From contig NZ_BAYB01000021.1 in assembly GCF_000685035.1 (NCBI RefSeq), positions 124,001 to 188,000 of the forward strand: a DNA stretch of 64,000 nucleotides, read 5' to 3'. Numbering within the stretch: position 1 is the stretch's first letter; each line of letters opens with the position of its first letter. The notes below the pieces were generated by a model that worked only from the letters and a program-made list of their open reading frames with translations, was not told the origin of the DNA and did not search any database. Shown in pieces: positions 44,161-51,453 of the stretch. Made by a program: the position numbers and the translations under genes. The stretch comes from Paraburkholderia ferrariae NBRC 106233 (GTDB taxonomy: Bacteria; Pseudomonadota; Gammaproteobacteria; Burkholderiales; Burkholderiaceae).

Positions 44161-45109
44161 ACTTGCGCTTCCCATCGGCGCCACGGTGCCCGCGCTTGTC
44201 GTCGCCGCTGGCGAGCGCGCCGGCGTACGCTTCCTGGAGTTCTTCGCCTCGGCGATCCGCAACCCGCACACACGGCGCGCGTACGCGCGCGCGGCCGGCG
44301 ACTTCTTCGCCTGGTGTGCCGGCGCCGGTGTGACGTCGATCACGGACGTGCAGCCGCTGCACGTCGCGGCCTGGATTGAGTTGCAGACCCAGACGCACGC
44401 CGCACCGACTGTCAAGCAGCGCCTCGCGGCCATCCGCCATCTGTTCGACTGGCTCGTGACCGGCCAGGTCGTGCCGCACAACCCGGCCGCGTCGGTGCGC
44501 GGGCCGAGTCACACCGCAAAGGTCGGCAAGACGCCCGTGCTCGATCCCGCCGAAGCGCGGTTGCTGCTTGATAGCATCGATGTGAGCACACCGATCGGGC
44601 TACGGGACCGAGCACTGATCGCGCTCATGGTGTTTTCGTTCGCCCGGGTGGGTGCGGCGCTCGCTATGCACGTCGAGGACGTCTACGTGCAGAACCGGCG
44701 GCTGTGGGTGCGCTTGCGTGAGAAGGGTGGAAAGGCACACGCGATGCCCTGTCATCACACGCTTGAGGCGTACCTGCATGCGTACATTGAGGAGAGTGGT
44801 ATCGCCAGCGATCCTAAGGGACCGCTGTTCCGCACCATCGCACGGGGCACTGGGCGGCTCAGTACCACGTCGCTCCCGCAGGCGAATGCGTACGCCATGG
44901 TACGCCGGCGCGCGCTCGTCGCCGGCATCGGCACCAAGATCGGCAACCACACGTTTCGCGCGACAGGCATCACCGCCTACTTGAAGAATGGAGGCACGCT
45001 GGAGAATGCCGCGGCGATGGCGAACCACGCGTCGACGCGCACTACGCAGCTCTATGACCGGCGCCGAGACGATGTTAGCCTCGACGAAATCGAGCGAATC
45101 CAATTGTAA
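44147..45109 (+). CDS. Tyrosine recombinase (XerC/integron-like)
   Basis: 320 residues from ATG 44147. The N-terminal SAM-like core-binding domain is at about 25-105, then the catalytic domain with Arg167 (SFARVGAAL), Lys in REKGGKAHAM, His268-x-x-Arg271 (HTFR), His294 (NHAST) and the nucleophile Tyr303 (TQLYDRR). All catalytic residues are present. Starting 14 bp inside the DUF2513 gene it is translationally coupled to it, which is unusual for a recombinase. It is distinct from the island integrase at 49980. Confidence 0.88.
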   Translation: MARTELALPIGATVPALVVAAGERAGVRFLEFFASAIRNPHTRRAYARAAGDFFAWCAGAGVTSITDVQPLHVAAWIELQTQTHAAPTVKQRLAAIRHLFDWLVTGQVVPHNPAASVRGPSHTAKVGKTPVLDPAEARLLLDSIDVSTPIGLRDRALIALMVFSFARVGAALAMHVEDVYVQNRRLWVRLREKGGKAHAMPCHHTLEAYLHAYIEESGIASDPKGPLFRTIARGTGRLSTTSLPQANAYAMVRRRALVAGIGTKIGNHTFRATGITAYLKNGGTLENAAAMANHASTRTTQLYDRRRDDVSLDEIERIQL

Positions 45110-45130
45110 AAATGGATTCAGCCGCTAAAC

Positions 45131-45146
45131 TTACGACTTGACGTAA
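45131..45146. promoter_or_regulatory. Inverted repeat TTACG-ACTTGA-CGTAA before the ParA-like gene
   Basis: A 5-bp inverted repeat in the 55-bp gap, ending 18 bp before the ATG at 45165 and overlapping a TTGACG -35-like element (45138-45143). Candidate control site. Confidence 0.3.
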
Positions 45147-45164
45147 AACTAAACGATTAAATTC

Positions 45165-46160
45165 ATGAAATCCATTGCGTTTTTCACCAATAAAGGTGGC
45201 GTCGGGAAGACAACGCTGACTTGTAACCTCGCCGCTTATCTGTCTGAGGTTGATCGCAAAAAAATTCTATTGGTGGATGCAGATCCGCAAACGAACGCTA
45301 CCCAATATATGTTTAAGGATAGCGTCTTAAAAGAGATATACGATAAAAAATCCGCATTCACGATTTATTCAATGGCGAGACCGTTATCTCAGGGTAAAGG
45401 TTTTTCCGCGGATAATGAGTTTAGAAATTCGACAAATTTCAAGGTCGATGTTTTACTCGGGGACCCCCGCCTCGCATTGATCGAGGACACTTTGGCTTCT
45501 GATTGGAACTCCGGAGGTGTGCGTGGAGTTCGTACAACGTATATGTTCCGTGAATTTTTGACGAAATGTAACGAATACGATTACGTGTTCTTCGACATGG
45601 GTCCGTCCCTCGGCTCGATCAACCGAGCAGTGCTGATTGCGTGCGATTATTTCGTTCTTCCGCTTTCAATGGATATTTTTAGTATTCGCGCGACGGAAAA
45701 TATTTCGACTTGGCTACGAGAGTGGCGCCGCCGGTTGGACCTTCAGTTGAAGGGTTTGCCTGATGCGAGCGAAACTGAAATAGATGATTTAGAGTTCAGG
45801 TTGCGCTTGCTTGGCTACGTGAATCAGCAATATACGGCCAAACGGGATGCAACTGGAGAACGGCGAGCTGTTAAGGCGTATGAAAAAATTATGTCGCAAG
45901 TTCCGCAGGCTATTGAAAAAACATTGATCCAAGATCAGCTTGAACCGCAAGGGCTTGAATATTTGCTGGGATCAATACCCAATCTACATAGTTTAATCCC
46001 CATGTCTCAGAATAGCCGCAAGCCGGTATTCGATCTGAAGGCGGCTGACGGCATAGTGGGTGCACATTTTATGAAAGTGAAGGAATCATTCGAGATTTTC
46101 GAGGGCATCGCGGATAAGTTTAATTACAATCTCGGGGTCTTGAATGATCAAGTGGCCTGA
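45165..46160 (+). CDS. ParA/MinD-like ATPase
   Basis: 331 residues. The deviant Walker A KGGVGKTT (residues 10-17, signature Lys10 and Lys15), Walker A' VDADPQTNAT and Walker B DYVFFDMGPS are intact. The C-terminal 130 residues are unlike plasmid ParA. No ParB gene follows; a SIR2 gene starts 17 bp before its stop codon. Base composition is visibly A/T-rich compared with flanking genes. A partner ATPase in a defence module is inferred; a partitioning role is less likely without ParB and parS. Confidence 0.85.
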   Translation: MKSIAFFTNKGGVGKTTLTCNLAAYLSEVDRKKILLVDADPQTNATQYMFKDSVLKEIYDKKSAFTIYSMARPLSQGKGFSADNEFRNSTNFKVDVLLGDPRLALIEDTLASDWNSGGVRGVRTTYMFREFLTKCNEYDYVFFDMGPSLGSINRAVLIACDYFVLPLSMDIFSIRATENISTWLREWRRRLDLQLKGLPDASETEIDDLEFRLRLLGYVNQQYTAKRDATGERRAVKAYEKIMSQVPQAIEKTLIQDQLEPQGLEYLLGSIPNLHSLIPMSQNSRKPVFDLKAADGIVGAHFMKVKESFEIFEGIADKFNYNLGVLNDQVA

Positions 46161-47010
46161 CGACCTGATTTCGGCAATTGCGCGTCGCCGTTCGGTTATT
46201 TTTTTGGGTGCCGGCGCATCAATGACTTCAGTGAATGCGGCAGGAATTCGCCCACCTTCGTGGAAACAATTTTTGGAAGACGGCATTGCGCGCTGCACCG
46301 GCAGTAAGACGGAGATGAAGCGTCTTTTAAAGAATGGAGACTACTTAAGCTGCTGCCAAATCATAAAATACAAGCTAGATCATGACTGGGTGCCACTCGT
46401 TGAGGAAAAATTCCTTACGCCTCAGTTTTTGCCAAATGATTTACATAAGGCAATTTTTTCGCTGGATTCATCAATAGTATTGACGCCGAATTTCGACAAA
46501 ATATTTGACAATTATGCTTCGGCGCAAAATCATAATTTGCTGAAGGTGAAAAAATATTACGATGATGATATTCCGCGGGTGCTGAGAGGAGGCGGAAGTC
46601 AGCGGCTGATTCTAAAAATACACGGATGTATTGATACGCCAGATAAATTGATTTTCACCCGAGAGGATTATGCGGATATCAGAAACAAGCATGCAGGATT
46701 TTATAAATCAATTGATGCACTTGTGTTGACCCATACTTTCCTCTTTATTGGTTGTGGAATGAACGATCCGGATTTGTCGCTCGTACTTGAGCAGTACGCT
46801 AGGTCATTCGGTGTGGCACCGCCCCAATACGTCGCCTTGGGCGGGAAAGTGACCGCCGAATATCGAAGGATGCTTTCTAATAATTACAATTTGAAAGTAA
46901 TCGAATACTCCACAGCGCACGATCATAAAGAGCTTCTGGACTCCGTTCAGGAGTTGGTGAACCTCGTTGAGGTGGAGCGTGGGCGGCTCGCCGTATCCAC
47001 TCTATGGTAA
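46144..47010 (+). CDS. SIR2-family protein (putative NADase effector)
   Basis: 288 residues, a single SIR2 domain. NAD-binding GAGAS at 22-26 (FLGAGASM), LTPNFD with Asn116 and Asp118, and catalytic His160 in LKIHGCID are all present, and FIGCGMNDPDL is the late nucleotide-contact motif. SIR2 domains of this stand-alone kind deplete NAD+ in Thoeris, DSR, SIR2-HerA and prokaryotic Argonaute systems. It overlaps the ParA-like gene by 17 bp, and shares its low GC. An antiphage two-gene module is the inference. Confidence 0.85.
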   Translation: MIKWPDDLISAIARRRSVIFLGAGASMTSVNAAGIRPPSWKQFLEDGIARCTGSKTEMKRLLKNGDYLSCCQIIKYKLDHDWVPLVEEKFLTPQFLPNDLHKAIFSLDSSIVLTPNFDKIFDNYASAQNHNLLKVKKYYDDDIPRVLRGGGSQRLILKIHGCIDTPDKLIFTREDYADIRNKHAGFYKSIDALVLTHTFLFIGCGMNDPDLSLVLEQYARSFGVAPPQYVALGGKVTAEYRRMLSNNYNLKVIEYSTAHDHKELLDSVQELVNLVEVERGRLAVSTLW

Positions 47011-47044
47011 CGGGAGTTGCAACCCACCTTGGCACTGTTCGGTT

Positions 47045-47078
47045 TCTCGTCCGTGAATTAAAATGATTTGTAGACGAG
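47045..47078. promoter_or_regulatory. Inverted repeat upstream of the resolvase gene
   Basis: CTCGTC (47046-47051) is inverted as GACGAG (47073-47078) in an A/T-rich spacer, 17 bp before the resolvase ATG. Tn3-type resolvases bind such inverted half-sites in their own promoter; this may be a res subsite. Confidence 0.35.
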
Positions 47079-47094
47079 TTGACGGACAGCACCA

Positions 47095-47685
47095 ATGAAA
47101 ATCGGCTATGCCCGTGTCTCGACCGACGACCAGACGCTTGACCTGCAGCGCGACGCTCTCCAGGCGGCGGGCTGCGAACGTCTGTTCGAGGATAAGGCCG
47201 GTGGAGCGAAGGCGGAGCGACCAGGTCTTGGCGAAGCGATGGCTTTCGCGCGCAAAGGCGATGTCTTGATTGTATGGCGATTCGATCGGCTCGGCCGATC
47301 CATGTCCGAGTTGGTGCGCCTAATCGGCGAGCTGGATGCCGCCGGTATCGGCTTCGAGAGCCTAGCGGAAAAGATCGACGCCACCACGGCGGCCGGCCGG
47401 TTGGTCTTCCATGTGTTCGCCGCGCTGGCTGAGTTCGAGCGTAACTTGACCCGTGAGCGAACGCATGCCGGCTTGGCCGCGGCTCGCGCTCGTGGTCGAA
47501 AAGGTGGCCGGCGCGAACTATCCCCCGAGAAACAAGCCTTGATCCGCGCGAGTGCGGATCGGCCGCCGGCTGAGGTTTGCAAGGCCCTGGGCATCAGTCG
47601 ATCGACGTTCTACAAGTACGCGCCAAGCCGCGCCGATGCGGCGGGTGCGAGTATGCTGCACACCAAGAGGGAATCACAACAATGA
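47095..47685 (+). CDS. Serine recombinase (Tn3 resolvase/invertase family)
   Basis: 196 residues. The N-terminal catalytic domain MKIGYARVSTDDQTLDLQRD has the nucleophile Ser9; VWRFDRLGRSMSELV holds the catalytic arginines; the long E helix is AALAEFERNLTRERTHAGL. The C-terminal Hin-like helix-turn-helix is SADRPPAEVCKALGISRSTFY. Its stop codon overlaps the methyltransferase start (ATGA), so it is the first cistron of a resolvase-methyltransferase-nuclease operon. It may resolve or invert DNA, or have been recruited as operon regulator. Confidence 0.92.
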   Translation: MKIGYARVSTDDQTLDLQRDALQAAGCERLFEDKAGGAKAERPGLGEAMAFARKGDVLIVWRFDRLGRSMSELVRLIGELDAAGIGFESLAEKIDATTAAGRLVFHVFAALAEFERNLTRERTHAGLAAARARGRKGGRRELSPEKQALIRASADRPPAEVCKALGISRSTFYKYAPSRADAAGASMLHTKRESQQ

Positions 47686-48674
47686 GCAAGAAACCGGCTT
47701 TGAAGGTGGTCCAAGGAACGGCGGGGTTGCAGCCCCGCCGTTCCGAATCGGATACCATCACGCCCGATTGCCCGCCGAAGATCGCTGAAAGCGGTCAACG
47801 GCTGCTCGATAGAATGATTGACGAAGGGGTCATCGAGGGCGACTCGCTGTCGGTTCTTCCGTCATTGCCGCGTGATAGCGTCGATCTGTTCTTCACATCG
47901 CCGCCTTATGCCGATGCGCGTGCGTACAGCCGTATCCACCCTGACCGATACGTGGAATGGTTCCTGCCTTTCGCGCGGGCGATGTACGACGCGGCCAAGC
48001 CGACCGGAAGCCTGATTGTTAACATCAAGAACCGCGTTGCGAACAGGGGCGCGCTGAGAGGCCAGCGTCACCCCTATGTGTACCAGCTTGTGCTTGCGCT
48101 CCAGCATATGGGTTGGCGGTGGATCGAAACATACATTTGGGCCAAGCCAAACGCGGTGCCTGGCAAGTTCGGTCCGAGGACAAAAGATAGCTTCGAGTAC
48201 GTCTATCACTTCGCACGCGGGAACAAGCCGTTCTTTGACCTAAATTCGATCCGCGTGCCTTACAAGGCGGACGCCTCTGAGATAGAACGCCGCAAGAAAG
48301 ACAGGCTTGGTCGGCGCAGCACCGAAGCTGGTTTCGGTCGTGATCGAACCAAAACCTACCTCCTGGGCGGCGCGGACCCCGGCAACGTGGTGTCGGTGGC
48401 TCAGACCTACAATCAGCACAAGGGCGTAGCTCATACCGCAGCAATGCCCGAAGGCTTGGCCGAATTCTTCATCAAGGCAGCGTGTCCGGCCGGTGGCGTT
48501 GTTGTTGATCCGTTCGCAGGTGCCGCGACGACGATCGTGGTTGGCCGCCGGCTTGGCCGTCAGGCGGCTGGAGTTGAGCTGCACGAGGCGTTTGTGAGGG
48601 AAGGGCTGCGCCGCATCGCGGCTGATCTGGCCGAAGACGTACCCGGCCGTCTAGTCAACGCGATGGGGGCTTGA
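47682..48674 (+). CDS. Site-specific DNA methyltransferase, SPPY type (beta class)
   Basis: 330 residues from ATG 47682. Motif IV TSPPY is at about 72-76 and motif I DPFAGAATT follows near 276, the IV-before-I order of beta-class enzymes. SPPY favours N4-cytosine methylation, though N6-adenine is possible. The region between (about 150-260) is the target-recognition part. With the PD-(D/E)XK gene 4 bp downstream it forms a probable type II restriction-modification pair. The recognition sequence cannot be read. Confidence 0.88.
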   Translation: MSKKPALKVVQGTAGLQPRRSESDTITPDCPPKIAESGQRLLDRMIDEGVIEGDSLSVLPSLPRDSVDLFFTSPPYADARAYSRIHPDRYVEWFLPFARAMYDAAKPTGSLIVNIKNRVANRGALRGQRHPYVYQLVLALQHMGWRWIETYIWAKPNAVPGKFGPRTKDSFEYVYHFARGNKPFFDLNSIRVPYKADASEIERRKKDRLGRRSTEAGFGRDRTKTYLLGGADPGNVVSVAQTYNQHKGVAHTAAMPEGLAEFFIKAACPAGGVVVDPFAGAATTIVVGRRLGRQAAGVELHEAFVREGLRRIAADLAEDVPGRLVNAMGA

Positions 48675-48678
48675 GCTA

Positions 48679-49809
48679 GTGACAGTCGAAACAACGATCG
48701 AGGCTATTCTCGCGGCGGGCACATGGACTCAACGCATCCAGCAAATCCGCCTGGTGCCCCAGCGGCACGGCACGGAGGATCACAGCGCGATTTACGCGGA
48801 AGTGGCCCGCGAGCTGTACATGCCGCACTTGGCGCCGGATTTTGCCTACATCCATGAATCCCCTTTCTACGAGACTGAGCACTTCTTTGCGGCTTATGAT
48901 GAAGCTGCTAGGCTGACCGCCGGCTTCACTCGCGTCGCCGAAGGCGACATTCAGGCCACACTGATGCAGCGCCCGCGGACGCTGCTCGTCTTTCGCACGC
49001 TGTTGGGTTTGACGAAAGAAGAGTTTGCACATTCCACGCTGCTAGCCGGCGGCCCCGAGGAGCTACCTGCACTGTCGGCGTCGCAAATCGACACGCTCGA
49101 ACGCAGTCCAATCGACTATCAACGGCCAAATACTGCGGCGGCTCTTGCGAAGGCGACAGCACAGGCACAAGTGGCGGCTAAAACGATCACGATGGCCATG
49201 GATGGCGAGCTGTTCGGGGATGCGCCGCCCGGCCTCAAGAGCAAGCAGCGCAAGCCGGACACCGAAGACGGGTGGAACAGTGTGCGCGACTTCGCCACCA
49301 ATGGCGTGCCGTTGCGCGTCTTTCTTCACCAGCGCCACTATGGTGGAGCGTTCCGTCAGGTGCTCGATGCAACGTCAACAAAGCGTGGCGATTTGATCGA
49401 GGACGCAGTAGAAGCGCTATTTGCGGCTCACGGTATCTCGTTCATCCGTACCGGCAGTCACAATCAGGCCGACATTGCGCGACGGTTCGAGGTCCACGTG
49501 ACACCGGCGCCGGACTTCGTGGTATTCGATCCTGCAGATGACAGTTTGAAAGCAATGCTCGAATGCAAGGGCACCAACAACGGCGGTACAGCGCGAGACA
49601 AGGCCTTGCGCTTTAGAAGTCTCAAGGCCGAGTCCGTGCGCCTTGGTGGCGTTCCCCTTTTTGCCGTGCTTGGTGGAATTGGCTGGGCGCGTATCAATGA
49701 TGCACTCGGGCCGGTGGTGCGCGATACGGATGGTCGGGTGTTTACGCTGTCCACCCTGACATCGATGCTTGAGGTCGCTCCTTTCCCCAGTCTGATCACG
49801 CGCACTTGA
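48679..49809 (+). CDS. Putative type II restriction endonuclease (PD-(D/E)XK)
   Basis: 376 residues from GTG 48679, four bp behind the methyltransferase. The nuclease core is at the C-terminus: Pro278-Asp279 in TPAPDFVVFD and Glu295-Cys-Lys297 in MLECKGTNN, a PD-X15-ExK pattern, preceded by KRGDLIEDAVEALF. The N-terminal 230 residues (helical; VFRTLLGLTKEEFAHSTLL resembles a helix-turn-helix) are of unknown type. Assignment as the cognate nuclease rests on motif and position. Confidence 0.75.
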   Translation: MTVETTIEAILAAGTWTQRIQQIRLVPQRHGTEDHSAIYAEVARELYMPHLAPDFAYIHESPFYETEHFFAAYDEAARLTAGFTRVAEGDIQATLMQRPRTLLVFRTLLGLTKEEFAHSTLLAGGPEELPALSASQIDTLERSPIDYQRPNTAAALAKATAQAQVAAKTITMAMDGELFGDAPPGLKSKQRKPDTEDGWNSVRDFATNGVPLRVFLHQRHYGGAFRQVLDATSTKRGDLIEDAVEALFAAHGISFIRTGSHNQADIARRFEVHVTPAPDFVVFDPADDSLKAMLECKGTNNGGTARDKALRFRSLKAESVRLGGVPLFAVLGGIGWARINDALGPVVRDTDGRVFTLSTLTSMLEVAPFPSLITRT

Positions 49810-49979
49810 TCGACATTTCGATTCTTGCCCGCCCAGGCTGCGAAGCTTCGGTTGGGTCTCTCGCGTGATCTTTGCGGAGTTTCGATGCGTCCCTCGGTAG
49901 CTCGCTCAGTCAATCGACACAGGGCGATGTTCCTGGGGGCAATATATGGGGCATCTCATCCAGCGACCGTACAGCTTGG

Positions 49980-51107
49980 TCACGCAAGCTTCTTAGCTAG
50001 GTCCTCAGCCCGTGGGTGGTAGTAACGCATCAACATACGTGGGTCCTTGTGGCCCGTTATCTTTGGCAGTTCATGCATGGGGAAGATCGACGCCAGACGG
50101 GAGGTCGCCTCGTGCCTCAGGTCGTGAAAGCGAAGGTCGGTCAAGAACTTGGAGTCCGGCTTAAGGTTGACCGCCTTGCATTCATCGACGTATGTTTCTC
50201 GGGCACGCACTACTGCGCGTTCAAAGGCTCTGGTAACAGCGTCGCTACGAATCTTGAATACCCGCTCGGAATCGACCTCGCAGCCTTTGTTTGTACCATC
50301 CATGCTATCTCGTACTTCTTTTAACGCCCGAAGTACCGTGACCGCACGTGAAGACAACGGCACATCGCGGGCGCCACCGTTCTTTGTCGACGGTAGATGC
50401 GCAACGCAACGATTGAGGTCCACGTGTGTCCACAGTAAAGACGCGATCTCCCCTCGCCGCATTGCAGTTTCGACGGCCAGCCAAATGATGGACGGCAGCA
50501 GCGTCGAACCGCTGGCCTTCACTACGCGCTCGAGCTCACCGTCTTGAGCACCACGTTCCGAGTTGGGTTCGTCCGCACCTGATATGGCGGCCGACGAGTC
50601 GGCGACAGCAATGCGCCGAGTGCGAGCGTTGTGGGGTTGCGGTTTTCGCACCAGCTCGACAGGGTTTGACAGGCTTTCCATGCCCCATTCCTTTCGGGCA
50701 ATATTGAATACATGAGATAGGACGGCCAAGCGTCGCAATACGGTCGCGGGCTTGTATCCTTTTAGCCATTCGTCGCGGAGCTTCGCTATATCCGCACTGC
50801 GTATCATGGCTAGCGGCCGCCTCGCTAGGTCGGTTTCTTTGCAGGTCTTGATTACGGAAACTTCCTGCGCAACTCCCTTCTTTGACAGCGAGATTTCTTC
50901 TTCGTATCGTTTCAGCGCCTCGTAGAGCGTTGTCGCCTCGGCCTCGCTGCGGGTGACCCATACTCCACGCGACATTTCCGATTCGATCATGTTGGCCCAG
51001 GCTTCTGCCTCGGCCTTAGTAGTAAACGTCTTGCTTTGCGCTGGGTAGCCACGCCGGCGTACCTGCACCTCCCATTGGTACTGCCCACGCTTTCGGATGG
51101 TCGGCAT
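49980..51107 (-). CDS. Tyrosine integrase of the genomic island
   Basis: 375 residues. The N-terminal arm-binding domain starts MPTIRKRGQYQWEVQVRRRGYP. The catalytic residues are Arg in ETAMRRGEIASLL, His-x-x-Arg in FHDLRHEATSRL, His in ITGHKDPRM and the nucleophile Tyr in LMRYYHPRAEDL. A Ser/Gly/Asp-rich insertion (about 170-195) sits at the start of the catalytic domain. It lies 95 bp from the right attachment site and is the best candidate for island integration into tRNA-Ala. Confidence 0.93.
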   Translation of the reverse strand: MPTIRKRGQYQWEVQVRRRGYPAQSKTFTTKAEAEAWANMIESEMSRGVWVTRSEAEATTLYEALKRYEEEISLSKKGVAQEVSVIKTCKETDLARRPLAMIRSADIAKLRDEWLKGYKPATVLRRLAVLSHVFNIARKEWGMESLSNPVELVRKPQPHNARTRRIAVADSSAAISGADEPNSERGAQDGELERVVKASGSTLLPSIIWLAVETAMRRGEIASLLWTHVDLNRCVAHLPSTKNGGARDVPLSSRAVTVLRALKEVRDSMDGTNKGCEVDSERVFKIRSDAVTRAFERAVVRARETYVDECKAVNLKPDSKFLTDLRFHDLRHEATSRLASIFPMHELPKITGHKDPRMLMRYYHPRAEDLAKKLA

Positions 51108-51131
51108 TTCTCGATGCTTGCTCGAATTGAG

Positions 51132-51152
51132 TGTGGCAATATTGTGGCAAAT
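51132..51152. repeat. Right arm-type repeat of the island
   Basis: TGTGGCAATATTGTGGCAAAT carries TGTGGCAA twice, 12 bp apart. It is related to the left-end repeat at 39964 and lies between the integrase start and the right attachment site. Confidence 0.6.
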
Positions 51153-51201
51153 AATCGAGAAAAACGCTATAAGGCCTATATTATCTGGGAATGCTTTTAC
51201 A

Positions 51202-51239
51202 TTCGCAATGCGAAGGTCGGGAGTTCGATCCTCCTCCGC
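51202..51239 (+). other. attR: displaced tRNA-Ala 3' segment
   Basis: Matches tRNA-Ala from anticodon loop to acceptor stem (39837-39874) with two differences, both at T-stem pair 50:64 (T:A on the left, G:C here). The 5' half of a tRNA is absent, so it is not a gene. Confidence 0.82.
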
Positions 51240-51252
51240 CCAACAGATTCAA

Positions 51253-51287
51253 CGGAAACCCGCGCGGCGTAAGGCTTCGCGGGTTTT
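51253..51287 (+). terminator. Displaced host tRNA terminator
   Basis: AAACCCGCG and CGCGGGTTTTTT form a stem with a T-run just past the attR copy. It fits the original terminator of the tRNA-Ala transcript, separated from it by the island. Confidence 0.7.
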
Positions 51288-51453
51288 TTGTCTGGGCAGG
51301 ACGCTTCCTTCGGTCTCCCCTCAACTCCCCGAAATTCCTTACGCGGTGGTCCAAAATCATCGATACCCGCCGCGATGCCACACAGCAGGGCAGCTTGCGC
51401 TGCATGCCATAAGGTTCGTTCAGGCTCGAGCACATCCTCACGCCGTCTGTCCG

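Noticed and set aside
45165..46160. Plasmid-type partition locus
   Set aside because: No ParB-like gene and no clustered centromere-like repeats are adjacent; the following gene is an NADase-type SIR2 protein.
51202..51245. Second tRNA gene at the right island end
   Set aside because: Only the anticodon loop to acceptor 3' part is present; the preceding bases cannot form the D-arm or acceptor 5' strand. It is an attachment-site copy.
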